In this document: positions 42,542 to 55,239 of the stretch, piece by piece
Layout: each line of letters begins with the position of its first letter
Position numbering within the stretch: the stretch's first letter is position 1
DNA from: Uloborus plumipes
Lineage: Eukaryota; Arthropoda; Arachnida; Araneae; Uloboridae
DNA: 64,000 nt
NCBI GenBank assembly: GCA_038373865.1
Contig: JAXGGA010001665.1
Span: forward strand, 80,367 to 144,366
Direction: 5' to 3'
Position numbers and translations under genes: made by a program
The notes under the pieces: generated by a model
Told to the model about the DNA's origin: nothing
What the model saw: the letters and a program-made list of their open reading frames with translations, nothing else
Database searches by the model: none

Positions 42542-43656
42542 GGGCTGTATATTTTGTGGCATGCATTTTTGCTTGTAAAGAATTTTCTCTTCATCTTGTT
42601 TGAGCTGATTCATTTCATTTTGCCATATTGGATTTTATTTATTTTTTTCTTAACTATAATTTACGAAGACCAATAATATTACATAGCAGTTTCTTTTCTT
42701 CAGCTTTTAGTTATGAAATGTGATGTTTATATTGAGCATCCTTGCGTGAAAAGGGAGTAGTCAGGAGATAAGAAAAAATTTTTGTTAAATTAACTTTATG
42801 ACTGAATGTAGTGAAAAAAAAACAATAGTAAAAACGTTACACTTACTCTCCATGCTCATAATAGGGGAGGATGAAATATTTTTAACCGATTATTTGATGC
42901 TGATTAACTGCAGTTAGACTGTTGGTGGCATTTCGATCCAGCTTTTTGTTGTATCTTTGCTCACCTCGTTAATTATTCCCTTTCGGTAGACGGCAGACCA
43001 GAGACGAAAATTTAATTTTGTAACATGAAAGCTTTAACAAAATGCAAAAATGTCCATTTTTATCTAGAACTTAATAAGAATTAGTTTTTTATTAGCTTAA
43101 AAAAACACTGATAAAAACATCCATGTTACTATGCAACTTCAAAGCTACTGATTTTTTTTTCTCCAGAAAAGCTTAGATTTTTCTGTTCTAATATTTTCTT
43201 TTAATATTTACCTAAATCGAATTTATTTTTCCCAGAACGGTTTGAATTCTTTCTTTGCAGTTTTGGCGGAAATGTGCCAACCCTAGAATTGCATTGGTAT
43301 TGTCCAAAGTAAATTAACGATAATGTAGGAAATCACCGTTTTACAAATTTCAAACTTTATCTAGCTTGCTTAAAATGCATCATATTTCAATGATCTAGGG
43401 GTTTTTTTAAAGAAAAAAAAATCTTGTTTTACTCAATGCAAACTTTTCTACAGCATCATGTTCAATGTCTTCTATCACTCTAAACTTTTCAGACAAATTT
43501 GTTAGATGCAAAAAGCAGGTTTTTTTTTCACAAATAGACATAGATGCCTTTTAAAACGTGCTTAACTGGGCAAAAATACTTTGTTTATGTTATTATTCCA
43601 TTGTTGAGAGTTTTACTTATTATTTTTGTAGCACTCTCTTTTTTGACCGTCTATGT

Positions 43657-43698
43657 TTCTTTTTTTTTTTTCTTTTTTTTTTTTTTCTTTTTTTTTTT
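43657..43698 (+). repeat. Polypyrimidine tract
   Basis: About 40 bases of T with three single C interruptions, between stretches with no recognised gene. Confidence 0.8.
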
Positions 43699-44189
43699 AA
43701 CTACCCATAAAATTTTTATTAGCCTACTACTTGTATCTCTATTCAGTTCTCATGAGAATCTTATCCAAAATATGACCCTTTAATTTTGTTAAGTGTTTTT
43801 CTACTTATTAATTATCAAAATATCATTGATTTCGGCTAAAATTATTAAGTTTGCTTGAATTGCTGACAATTCATTCCTAATAATAATGTAATATTATGTT
43901 TGACGAACTTCAGAAAAACAGACTTAGTCTTCACTCAAAACTTAATTGATGCCATTTATAGTATATGGACTAATATGCACGATATGTGATTTGTGATTTT
44001 GCATAGCATGATTTGATCAAATGATTGATTTTATGATTGTTGCACAATGTGCACCCTAAGAAAAATTTAACGAGCATTTTTAAAAACTTGTGAGGATGCG
44101 TGCATTACAGAATCTGTTCACTTAAAATAAAATCTATTATTATTAACTATATGTTATTTAATAATATTCTTATTATTAAATAATATTTA

Positions 44190-44296
<107 letters not shown>

Positions 44297-45724
44297 TATA
44301 TTTAATAATATAATTAATAATCTTATTTGAGTTCATATAAGCACTCAAGCTTGTCGGAGAGCATGCCGTGTTTTTAAGAGTTTTTAAAATATTCATATTA
44401 ATTGCATTGGTTTTATTAAATGAGTAAGATTATAACTTTTTTTTAAATTCATAACCGCAATGAGTACCACTACAAAAAAGAATGATTGACCCCTTGAAAC
44501 AATATCTGAGAATTGGGATGGTTTCTTCGTTTCTGTCTTTGTTGTCATTTCAGCGATGCAAGTGCTATCTGCAATATTTTCTATCCAAAAATGAAGTTAT
44601 TGAAGAAAATGTTTCTCTTGTTCATGTTTTCATGCAAGATCATCTTCGCTCTCTGCTCCTTTTAACAAGAAAAACAGCTACTTTAGCTGTTAGAAATTTT
44701 TGTGGCGAGAAAATTTCTTTGCCTACAGAGTCATTCTTTTTAAGGCTTCCCATAATGGAAGTGTTCAACGCTCATGATATTTCAAAGAAATAATGTTTTT
44801 TTTTGTCAGAAAGAGATAAACCTTGCAAATTAAGTCGATTGTGGTTTAAGACCTGAATCTTAGGGATAAGCTTAGTGAAAAAAAAGGCCCTTAAATGATA
44901 AAATGACAACATATTTTATGATATTTTTAAACAATTTTCAAGCCTTGTAAATTTGGTGTATGAAAATTCTTTTTATCCGTTATCTGCAGTTACTAACATT
45001 ATTATGGTCTAAATTTCTTTCGCCGACTTTTTTAGTATGAAAAAGCCTCTGGTTAATGTAAATTTTTTAGTGGTAATGTAATAGGGTAAATGCTCCAGTA
45101 GTCAGCTATTTAAGAGATCTTTTGTTGATCTTGGCTAACCTAGAACTTTCAGCTATCAATACAGCAACTAAAACAAGGTAAACTTTAGAATGAATCTTTC
45201 TGATACTGAATCACCTACTTGTTTCAGAAATTAAAAAAAAAAAAATACGTTAAAATCCGAGCTGTTGTCAACACTAGTAAATGCTCCAGTAGTCGGCCAC
45301 AGAATCATCTTTGCTGAAAAATAAGCAGAATTGGAATCTTGTGTGACGGGCACACCATTCAAAATGAAATGACTCATTACTCATTCAAAAAAAGTACCCA
45401 AAACTTAACTGCCACTGGTTGATGATTGAGGATAGGTGCATGAATGTGTGAATGCGTGATATCTGATTTTGAATTAAAAATGTACTACAGTAGAGAACCA
45501 ATTATCCGGGATGTTTGGGACCACAGCTATCCCGGATAACTGAATTTCCCGGTTTTCTGAATCGCTACGAAGCGATATTTGCCAATTGTTGAAAAACCCA
45601 AGTTACTGTAACAAATAGTAATGCATCTTAAAATCTGAAGAGAAAACAATCCAGAAGTGCTTATAGATATTACAATATTAAAAATTTCTGAGCTATATGC
45701 CACTTATATGGTATTTATGAAGAA

Positions 45725-45802
45725 TCGGCGGCTAAATGATCGACCCGAGACCCTCCGGTTACGACTCTGACGACTAACCGATTGGACAACCGCGGCCTTA
45801 GG
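45725..45802 (-). repeat. tRNA-derived SINE head or tRNA-like pseudogene
   Basis: The minus strand reads GGCCGCGGTTGTCCAATCGG, TTAGTCGTCAGAGTCGTAAC and CGGAGGGTCTCGGGTCGATC. The layout is tRNA-like: a degenerate A box (GTCCAATCGGTTAG), an anticodon arm around CTCGTAACC as in tRNA-Thr(CGU), and a B-box-like GGGTCGATC. Acceptor-stem pairing is poor, so a SINE or pseudogene is likelier than a working tRNA. Confidence 0.45.
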
Positions 45803-45806
45803 CCCC

Positions 45807-46048
45807 TATATAGACAAGCCGACGCATCAAAATCACCACTTTGGATCCAGCGCGTGTGTGAAGATTGTCTTTTCTGGCCAGTTATCGCTTTTTGGTAACT
45901 TTTTACGTAAATTTAACAAAGCTTGGCAATGTCCCGAAACTTTACTCTGGTAACCCTATTTCCTCAACAATAAAAAATGAAAGTGAAAGTTTATGAGTTG
46001 GATCCAAAGTGGTGAAACTTAAGCTTGATGCGTCGGCCTGTCTATATA
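45807..46048. mobile_element. Inverted-repeat element (TATATAGACAAGCCGACG)
   Basis: TATATAGACAAGCCGACGCA at the left and TGCGTCGGCCTGTCTATATA at the right, with CACCACTTTGGATCCA / TGGATCCAAAGTGGTG continuing the arms. 242 bp. It directly follows the tRNA-like segment. Confidence 0.75.
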
Positions 46049-46825
46049 GCGGCTCTACCGCTGCCCATACCCCATTCTAACTTTATTTTGATCGATCTCT
46101 TTTAAATTTCAAAAGCAATAACAATTCTAACATGTTGCCAAAAATTATTTGCCAAATACCATAAAAACATAAATTTACGCTGATGGGATTGAATATGAAA
46201 TCCATTGTTAGCACGCGGTTGCTATGAAACGGTAACAATAAGAGAAATCATAAAGAAAATGGCGTAGTAAGAAATCTTTTCAAACATTTAATGAATCCTA
46301 TCTGTAACTCCGAACTTTTCGACCGTAGCGCTTCAAAACCGACGCCAATCGATTCCCCGTGGCCAAAAACCCCAGACCCCCAAGTTTACCGGAGTTTATT
46401 TATTCTGGGGCGATTTTCGACATTACAAACATCTCTCATATTATAGTATAGGATAAAATTAAAATGCATGCAGAATGTGGTGAGAATTCAATTTTTGTTC
46501 GCACTAAAATCGCACTATTTTAAAACAATTTTCTTTTTCAACTTTTTTTTTGTGTGTTTGTGTACTTTATAAATAATTTTTTGCATGGAATTTTCTTTTT
46601 TTTTTTGGTTACATATGTGAATAACATCTATGTAAATAAAAGACAAACTGGAACACACTGCATTGACTTTTGAAATCTTTTCATGGTTTCCCTGCCTGTG
46701 AAGTCCATCAAATCGCAAAGTTATTAGTATTTTTTTTTAGAATTTGAGAACTTATTGAATATTAGAACTATGACTCCTTTACCATGTTTTTTTTTCCCAT
46801 AAATATAATAACGCTGGAATTAATT

Positions 46826-47351
46826 TTAACCCATTAATGCCTGACTTTTTTTTTTCAAGTATATTTTGTATACTGGTTACAAACAGTGTTTAATGGACAG
46901 GAAAAATAAGTGAAAAAATACGATGTAAAAAATAATTTTTTTATTAAAAAAAAAGAAAAATCGTCCCTAAAAAGTGACGCTAGGCACCAGAGGGTACATA
47001 CTTTTTTTACTATTTTTTTTTTTCTGCTTGCGATATAATATTTAAAAAGACATTTTATAAGAAGAAATAAAAACAGCAATGAACATAAACTGGGAAGCTG
47101 GGAATGATTTTCAAAACTTAGCTTTTTGTTCTTGAGATTGTGAACGATGTTATTTATGTTAAAGATCATAATAAAACAGCCTACAGAACACACTTTACAA
47201 TGGTTATGTGCTGCAATCTGTTAATAATGAATTGAAAAAATACCAAAGTAATAATTGAACACTATTATTTGGTTGAAATGTTCATTTTGGGGGAAATTCA
47301 GACACTTTTTGGACCGTCTATAAAAAGGGACGCTAGGCATTAATGGGTTAA
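46826..47351. mobile_element. TTAA-flanked MITE, family 2, copy 2
   Basis: TTAACCCATTAATGCCTGAC at the left, GACGCTAGGCATTAATGGGTTAA at the right, both TTAA intact. The interior is inverted relative to 10001-10520. Confidence 0.87.
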
Positions 47352-47634
47352 AATCAGGAAAAAAAATTCATGTTTTGATATGTCCCATAACATTTAAAAC
47401 AAGAAACTAATGTATGTATGTTCTTTTTTTAAGTTAGTTAAAAGTTTCCATTCATATTGTTTCTTAGTGCATGTATGTGTTATGTGCTTACTGATGTATT
47501 TCTGAATATGTAACCTTTAAAAGTGTTTGTGTCCCCTTCTTTTACTGAATTAATACACTTTTTTACATAATTTTTTTGTCGCCCCTTTTCATCTAGATTA
47601 TTTGTAATGCTTGGTTTCATTCTGCGATTTTCAG

Positions 47635-47714
47635 GCGAAAAAGTGCGTAAAATGGACCCAAGAAAAAAGTACTTCTTACAAAAAGGGAGCAGAAAGTCGA
47701 AAAACAAATCTTAA
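47635..47714 (+). CDS. Weak candidate terminal exon
   Basis: After a fair acceptor (GCGATTTTCAG) one frame encodes EKVRKMDPRKKYFLQKGSRK then SKNKS and a stop at 47712-47714. T-rich, UTR-like sequence follows, with ATTAAA near 47869. It is basic and resembles no family I recognise. No partner donor is known, since Asx already ends at 40794. It may be chance. Confidence 0.2.
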
Positions 47715-47719
47715 CCTCA

Positions 47720-50700
47720 GAAATACCAAGGCTTTATTTTGCATGTAATTATGTATATTTTGTTTTGTACAGTTTTATTTTATGTTAGTTCCTTCACAGA
47801 ATACTTTTATTATTTGTTTTTGAATGTGCTTGTAAATAATCATGTGATAATTTTATCTTTTTTGTTATTAAATTAATATAAAAAAATGAGAAAAATTTAC
47901 TGTTGTATAAACTATTTAGTATTTTATGCGAATACGAGGTGTTTCAAAACTTCCTCAGTGTCCGAAAAATTTTTGAACTAATTATGAAATGACACCCGCC
48001 ATCCACTCGGCTATTGTCCGCTCCAGTCTGATGAGTTCATAATAAGGACGAAACTGGAGTCTCTGAATGGCATAATCAGGCTGTTGGTTATTGCTTGTAA
48101 TTATGGACGAAGTACAGATGTTACACATCTAGTTAATTCTTTCTTTCTTTTTCAAATTTTATTTCTAGGAATCATTTGATGTTGCTCTGTTAGCCCTAAT
48201 GCCATGCATAAGCTTCAAACTCATAATATTTCAGTTATTTACCACACAGTTAAAGTATTACATATGCACATATAGCAAAATATATGTATTTGTAAATGGA
48301 ATAATCAATTACCGAGTCCGTCGAAATATCCAGAATCCTTCTTAATCCTTCTTTATCCTTCTTAAATTCCATCAGTCAACTTTAATTTTTGAACCAAAAA
48401 GAAAAAAGAATACATTTATGCATTTTAAAAATTGCTGTGTTTCTTAAGGATCGGTGTCCTTAACAAAATTAAAACAGAAACCTTCAAATAAAAATCGGAC
48501 TAAATCGGATCATAACATTAGAATGTTGTCAGTTATAGAGATCATTCCCTATGTTCAAGTCAAACATACTGACTTTCAAAAGTAGTCATTAATTTTAATT
48601 GCTATGAAAATTTAATTTTACAAAAATACCATTCACACATTCACTTTGAAATCAAGCAGGATTTTAATGACACTCATTTTTGAAATTTTATGTACTATTG
48701 CTGTTTTATTTTCTAAAGTTCAAATTTAATGAAACTTTAATTCTTGAAATCTATACTCCATTTTCAGTTTTGTTACGCTATTATTTGTTTCTAATATAAA
48801 AGAAACATTTTTGAATAACATTATTGGCAAAAATAATGAATTAAATGATTGTAATTCTCTATTTTATACCGGCTGTTTTGAATCTTATTGTTTTCATTTT
48901 TTTCTTTTTAATACAAAATATAAAAAATTAAATGAATGAGATATCTAGGATGGTACTCATTTGCTTTTGCCTGGTGAAAAAAAAAGCAAGAAGTTTGATA
49001 TTTGAACAACATTATTATTTTAATCTATTAAAAGGTTTTTGCTGCATTTACACACGCTCAACTTCTGTTGAATAATATTCATGTGTACATAGTTTAATTG
49101 AACCATTGCTTGAAAAAGAATATGGTTTGAATTATTTCTAGCACCTTGTACATATTTGTTGTTAAATGATATGTGGTTTATCCTATCAAGTAAACTTTTG
49201 CAGAAATGTTTCTAACTTGAATTCATTGCTATTAAGACTTGATAGATGAATGCCCAGTCTTTCAAAACGCCATGAAGAATGATTAACATCTACAATTTCC
49301 ACATAAACTATTAAAATCACTACATGTGTATGTGTGTTTTAATTTTTAGAGGTTTATATCTTGTATAGTTTAATTTCTTTGTTTCCTTTTTTTTTTTTTA
49401 ATTTGATTCAGAACTTATTATTTTTTTAAACAAAGGCTAAAGCCTTTTGTATATTATTTTTCAGCAAAAAGTAAGAGAACTTACCATTTTTAAGTTGTTA
49501 GGTTTGAAAAACAGAAATAACGGATAGTGAAATCAAAACGGAAGGCTAAAAATTCAATTTTTGCCTTTTAAAAAATATTAAAAGTTTATCAAGTTATCTA
49601 CAATAAATAAGTTGATCCAGTAATGATGGTTTTCAAATATAAAGCTGCATTCTGAATTTTTTTACTGTCCATGTACTCACTCCTGTAAAATGTTAGAACT
49701 TAAAGAGACTTTTCCAAGACATAATTATTATAATAATTATAATTACAGTGAAAGATAATTTAGAAGAATACTAATTAATGTTTGACGTGTTACTGTGATT
49801 TGAATAATCCAAACATTTTTGAAAAATGTCTAAAATTTACATGCAGCAAAAAAAAAAAATATATATATATATATATAAATAAGTTTATATGTATGTTATA
49901 AAATTTAATATGTGTCATGTCAATAAATATGAAATTCAGGTAAATGACTCAAAGTTGAGATTTTTAAATTTGAATTTCTTAAAATCTTCCACTTTTTTTT
50001 ATTATTTTACCTTCCCTAGCATAACCTTTATTGAAATAAGTATTTTAGTGGTATCTTTTGTTTTGAGTTGAATTTTAAATTTTCAGTTTCTGGTTAATTT
50101 TAGTTCTCATCAGTTTGGTTCTTTTACAGTCCAAATATACTTTCTTATTTTGATTTTAGTATATAAAAAATATTTATAGCAACCTACTTGAATATGTTCG
50201 TTTCTTGTTTGCATCTTTTTATGGAAAGTTAATTTGATTCTTTAATGGTATATTAAATCTGAAATGTATCATTTTTTTTAGAACATCATTGAAAACAATA
50301 TTCTGCCCCCCCCCCCCCTCCGTATTCCAAAATCTTAACGAGTTCGATATATTTTAAATTTAACATCCATTTATTTTTCCTATGTTTTTTTCCATCAACA
50401 ACTTTCAACAACACAAGAATAAATATGCACGATTTTATAAATGTATTCTCTAGATTTGTAAAATATACTTTTGGTAACATCGGTGTTCTTTTCAAATTAT
50501 CTGGATAGTATTCTATGAAATATTCATTCGTTTAAATTGATACACTATTTTTGTTCTGATACAGATTTTGATTGTTTTCCTGTCGTGATAATGTAACTCC
50601 CATTTGTAATTTCAGTTTCAGTCGATGTATCATCTTTGATTTTCATTAACATGTTTCGCTGTAAGGCCTATAATGTTTTCATTAGATTTCTTGTACACTG

Positions 50701-51048
50701 GAGATTTTTCAGCTTGTAAATATATGTATGAACTGCATTTTGTCGTGTATTTTGTTAACATTTTAAACAGATCTCAATGCTTCAAGAAAATATTTATTTA
50801 CATATTCATTTACAAAATAGAACATAACAGTTGTCCTAATACAGTGTAACTAAGCGGTGTATTGCCAGAACTCAGAGCTGCTATTTTCGAAACATCACGG
50901 AGAATAATTGATTTGTCAGTTGGAATGCAGAAGTCACTGAGTCCTTTTGCATGGTGAAATTGATGAAGTTTCAAAATATGCTCTTTTTTTTGTCAAATCA
51001 TCTGGGATGGATTTTTGATAAACTTGTTGAATAGAGGTTTTATTTTGT
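47720..51048. other. Intergenic stretch, nothing firm
   Basis: AT-rich DNA. GAGGTGTTTCAAAACTTCCT near 47936 resembles a degraded transposon end. There is an (AT)n run at about 49859-49876 and a C run near 50307-50319. No exon-like segment was recognised. Confidence 0.5.
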
Positions 51049-51560
51049 TTAACCCATTAAAGCCTGACATTTTTTTTTTCCAAAGATATTTTGTTTTCTG
51101 GTTACAAATAGTGTTTAATAATGGACAGGAAAAATTATTTTAAAAAATATATCATGTAAAAAATAATTTTTTTATTAAAAAAAGAAAGATCGTACTTAAA
51201 AAGAGACGCTAGGGTGCATACTTTTTTTACTAACTCTTCTTTCTGCCTACGATGTAATATTTAAAAAGACATTTCATAAGAAAAAATAAAATCAGCAATT
51301 ACCATAAACTGGGAATAATTTTAAAAACTTAGCTTTTTGTTCTTGAGATTGTGAACGATGTCATTCTTGATTAAGATCATAATAAAACGGCAACAGAACA
51401 CATTTTACAATGGTTATGTGCTGCAATCTGTTAATTATGTATTGAAACAATACCAAAGTAATAATTAATCACTATTATTTGGTTGAAATGTTCATTTTTG
51501 GAAAATTCAGATACTTTTTGGACGGTCTCTAAAAAGGGAGGCTTGGCATTAATGGGTTAA
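51049..51560. mobile_element. TTAA-flanked MITE, family 2, copy 3
   Basis: TTAACCCATTAAAGCCTGAC and GGCATTAATGGGTTAA. Same orientation as 46826-47351. 512 bp with small deletions. Confidence 0.87.
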
Positions 51561-51768
51561 GATTAGTTGCAATTTTCCAGTGGTTTTAGAATCTGTTTGT
51601 TTTAAATTTAATTTTAACAGTTGGTTTAAGTATAATTATGTACCTAACTTATCTTTTATGCACTACTGGCAAAAAAAAAACCTTTGTCAGGAGCTAAAAT
51701 TATTTTTTTGTAGCAGAGGGGAACTGGAAAGGACTACTGTTCTAGGAGGAATCTGTATTGTTTGGTTA

Positions 51769-51990
51769 TTAACCCGTTACCGCCCAGTGATCTAATTATA
51801 GATGACCTCCTTTCAGACTCCTCGCTGCAAACTGTACCTTTTTATCATTTCTTATTCTTATTGACTGGTTTCCTATTGAAACAATTTCCAATAGGAAACC
51901 AGCCAATAAGAATAAGAAATGATATAGTTTTCAGTGAGGAGTCTGAAAAGAGATTATCTATAATGAGATCACTGGGCGGGAACGGGTTAA
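51769..51990. mobile_element. TTAA-flanked palindromic MITE, family 4
   Basis: Almost perfectly palindromic over 222 bp: TTAACCCGTTACCGCCCAGT to ACTGGGCGGGAACGGGTTAA. The arms include GACTGGTTTCCTATTG / CAATAGGAAACCAGCC and CAGACTCCTC / GAGGAGTCTG. No coding potential. Confidence 0.9.
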
Positions 51991-52506
51991 AGCTTTCTGT
52001 GTATTCTGACACCATAAAAGTTAAGTCTTCGACATGTTGATTCCACAACTTCATCTATATCATTAACAACTGTTTGTTTTCACACAAAGTTTTTCCATTT
52101 TCCACGGACAGGATCCAGCCCCGAGTATTTTCAAGGTAGTTATACACCATTGCAACATAAATTACTTTATCAACACAAATTTGCAGAACAGATGAACCTC
52201 GATATTTTCGGGAGCACTCGGCAACCCTGCTAAAATAGAACGTTCATGAAAAAACATTTCATGGGACAAACCCTGTCTTACCCCTTTATGTCCAGACGGG
52301 ACTCAGAAGTCCCGTATTATATTAATTTAGTATTATGGATCCTAAATGGCTGGAATCATGCTGAAGCTTTTGAGTACCACCCCTTGTACTTCGCTGAGAG
52401 GCCGACAAATGGTACATGCAATCAGAAACAGTTTTCTTGGGCGTAGAGGGCTTTAGACCCCCAAAAATTTCAAAATTTTAATGCTTGGTAAAAATATTTT
52501 TTGATT

Positions 52507-52686
52507 TACAGTCGACGCTCGTTATAACGACCACTCGTTATAGAGACCATCCTAATATAACGACCAGCGAGAAAACCCTCAACTGTATCCCAATATATTC
52601 TGTGTTCTACCTCTTATAGCGACCACTCGTTATAAAGACTGTTTTCTGTTGGACGGAGACGGTCGTTATATCGAGTGTCGACTGTA
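52507..52686. mobile_element. TA-flanked palindromic MITE (TACAGTCGACGCTCG), copy 2
   Basis: Same ends and interior as 17717-17894, 180 bp. It appears to sit inside another inverted-repeat unit: ACCCCTTTATGTCC at about 52280 and GGACATAAAGGGTGA at about 52752. Confidence 0.85.
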
Positions 52687-52921
52687 TTTGCAACTCAAAA
52701 AACAAAAAAAAAAAAAAAAATGTGTAAGAATTCATTGTTAAATTAATTTGGGACATAAAGGGTGAAAGCCATCGACCAACAAGTCCATTGAACAAAGAGC
52801 AAACACGTGTTTTTTTGGCATGAAAGTTTTGTACACATGTATTCAATGTACTCCCAGAGTACTAGTCAACTTGAACTGTATTACTGGAATGCCTAAAGTT
52901 TTGCTGAAGTATTCTTTTTCT

Positions 52922-53231
52922 TCAGTATCTGCCTCTCTTTTCGTGTTTGGGGCACCATCTCGATGTCGAAGTGCTAGTCTCGAGGCTGATATCACTGTCT
53001 CTGTGAACGTTGACGTGGTGATGTCGGTGGTGATCTTGAGCACTGCTCGGGGGGTTGCGCATAGGGTCCGAGATCCCTTTCCTTTGGTCCGTAGGGTCCT
53101 TCAGTTGGGAGGGGAGGGGGTGCAGGTTCCCCGAATGCCCCTTCCAGCATTGCTGCTGGTATAGTTTTTCCCTACTCCCCCCGCTGTCGTAAGTGCTGAT
53201 GGAATCCAATGAATCTTGGTTGCTGGAGTTC
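52922..53231 (-). CDS. Candidate terminal exon of an unidentified minus-strand gene
   Basis: On the minus strand a good acceptor (ATTCTCTTCCAG) opens a GC-rich block that stands out from its AT-rich surroundings. One frame starts RNSSNQDSLDSISTYDSGGS and stays open to 52922. Another, from about 53155, gives EGAFGEPAPPPLPTEGPYGP then PYAQPPEQCSRSPPTSPRQR, stopping at 52992. The third ends at 53102. The two protein-like halves would join if the A run at 53165-53169 (plus-strand T run) lacked one base in this assembly. No family was recognised; the frame is unresolved. Confidence 0.4.
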
Positions 53232-53359
53232 CTGGAAGAGAATATGAGAGGAATATTAGATGCCATGATTTTATTTTTTTTAGAAGTTTTTCAGAATTTT
53301 TTTTATTGGAACATTTGAAAGACTTTCTGGAAAAGAATTTGTAAAATGAAGTAAATTAT

Positions 53360-53646
53360 GGCAGGGATTCAAGTGAAACACCATTGCAATCGCTACTGGA
53401 AGTGAATTACATTATCATCAACTTAACTTGGCACTGATGTCACTACGGGTGGAGCCAATAAGAGCTCACAAGCAGTCAACGATCTCCTCTTATTCGCCAA
53501 GTAGGCTGTGACGTTTTATCTAGCTCGTTTTTCATAGGCAAACGTCACGCTGACGTCACGATGTTTTTATCAAGAAACGTTCTAATGTAATTCATTTCCA
53601 GTAGCAATTGCAGTTTGCAATCGCCTGTTTCACTTGAATCCCTGCC
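53360..53646. mobile_element. Inverted-repeat element (GGCAGGGATTCAAGTGAAAC), copy 1
   Basis: 287 bp between GGCAGGGATTCAAGTGAAAC and GTTTCACTTGAATCCCTGCC, with TAT on both flanks. The copy at 61919-62209 is in the opposite orientation and a truncated copy lies at about 10876-11060. Confidence 0.88.
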
Positions 53647-54067
53647 TATGCCTTAGTTTATTTTATATTTAAAATTAAAAGAAAAAAAAAACTTTTTACA
53701 GAAGGACCAAATGACCAAATAATTACATTATAACATTTTGATACGCTCTGCGCTGAGAGCACACATGAATTTTAAAAAATAAAACACAAGTTTCTTTAAT
53801 TTTTTCCTTCAATCAAATTTTATAACATTTATTCATGAATTTTGTGAATAAATAGCTGTTACAAAAGCTTCAAAACAATTGACAACTTCATTGCTTGACA
53901 TGTTAGATTTTATATTTAAAAGGAAACACATAGCTGAATAATTTGGCGATTAAAGCTATTTATGTTTTTTTAAGATAGTAAAAGTTTCCAAAAACCCATC
54001 TCAATTGCCATAGTTCTGTGGAGTGAAAATGTTAAACTATAAATTTGAACTTTGGAAAAAGACCTGT

Positions 54068-54593
54068 TTAACCCATTTATGGCCAAGTTTTTTTAACAAT
54101 TTTTTTCAATTTTTATCTTGCTTAAAACTCTTACTTGGAATGGTTTACATACATTTTAGGCTTAAAATAGTTCGCCGTTGCCATATTTATTAAGTTATTT
54201 AACGTCCTGTTCATGGGATATTTTGCAGATATCTGAGCAAAATACGACCATACTTGACTACTTTTTGCAAAGTAACATTACAGAAGGCATCTCTGATCCA
54301 TTTTAAGCAAATCATTTTAAAATAGTTTAATTTTATGAAAAATAAGTTCGCCAAAAAAATCTTACTTTCTGTAGCTACCCATGCTGGATTGTTGCTTGAC
54401 TGATTTGTCTGAAAATAGCTGTCAATAAATCAACTCTGATGTCCAAATAGTGGCTCTAATCGGTTTTCTCAAGAAGAAGGACTATTTAACTTGTGAAAAA
54501 CAGCTTTAGTAAAATGATATACATATTGCAGATTTTTGTATGCAGTAACTAACAAGCGTCCCGTTTTTAGGCTACTGGGCATAAATGGGTTAA
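54068..54593. mobile_element. TTAA-flanked MITE, family 3
   Basis: TTAACCCATTTATGGCCAAG and CTGGGCATAAATGGGTTAA. GCGTCCCGTTTTTAGG near its right end recalls the GCGTCCCTTTTTAGGG of family 2, so the two families may be distantly related. 526 bp. Confidence 0.82.
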
Positions 54594-54906
54594 ACAATTT
54601 GAAGGGCCTGAAAAATTGATTAGTCCTATATATATCCATTTATTTTACACCTATATTTTTAAAAAACTTCCGATTTCAAAATTTGCTGTTTTTTATTTAG
54701 CAATTAAAGTTCAAAATTCATTCTTGCTAATCATTCATCTTTTTTGACTAAGCAGGATTTTACAAAGCGAATCTTTAGAAAATTTGCCTGACACATACTT
54801 TTGATAGTTTTCTTGTCTCTCAGTACCGCTACTCAGAATTTATGAAATGTTAGCTCCCACCACCCTGATTAATTCTTCATAAAGCTGAATTACCTTCACT
54901 TGGTAC

Positions 54907-54983
54907 CCGAACAAATCGCTGCCTGATGTTGCTTGGACATCTCCTTATTAAACTGTAAATGCGCCTTTTCGACGGAAGATTTG
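54907..54983 (-). CDS. Weak candidate exon of the same minus-strand gene
   Basis: The minus strand has a strong pyrimidine acceptor (CCTTTTCCTTTTCAAG). One frame then encodes KSSVEKAHLQFNKEMSKQHQ and AAICSG before a GTACCA donor. A second frame stays open to a GTAATT donor at 54893. Phase with the block at 52922-53231 fits only some combinations. Reported as a lead. Confidence 0.25.
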
Positions 54984-55239
54984 CTTGAAAAGGAAAAGGA
55001 AAATATGTAGCTGTCTTCCCTTTTTTTTAAATTTATCTTACAATGTTTATTTTTATGTTTTCTTAATTTATTATTTTTTGCTTTTATTCAGAATGTAACC
55101 AGTAAGTTGAAGTGTACGATAAAATTTATTCAGTGGTGTTATTTCAAGTGAAAAAATATTGTCACTTTCTGTACATACTTGCTACTTGCATTGTGGATGC
55201 ACTAGTTCATACAAATTTGGAAAAAAAGATGGAACAATG

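Noticed and set aside
44482..44793. 103-codon plus-strand frame
   Set aside because: No recognised domain, AT-rich codon use like the surroundings, and no splice or promoter support.
52820..53164. 114-codon plus-strand frame overlapping the candidate minus-strand exon
   Set aside because: The minus strand has the acceptor and protein-like composition; the plus frame looks like its shadow.
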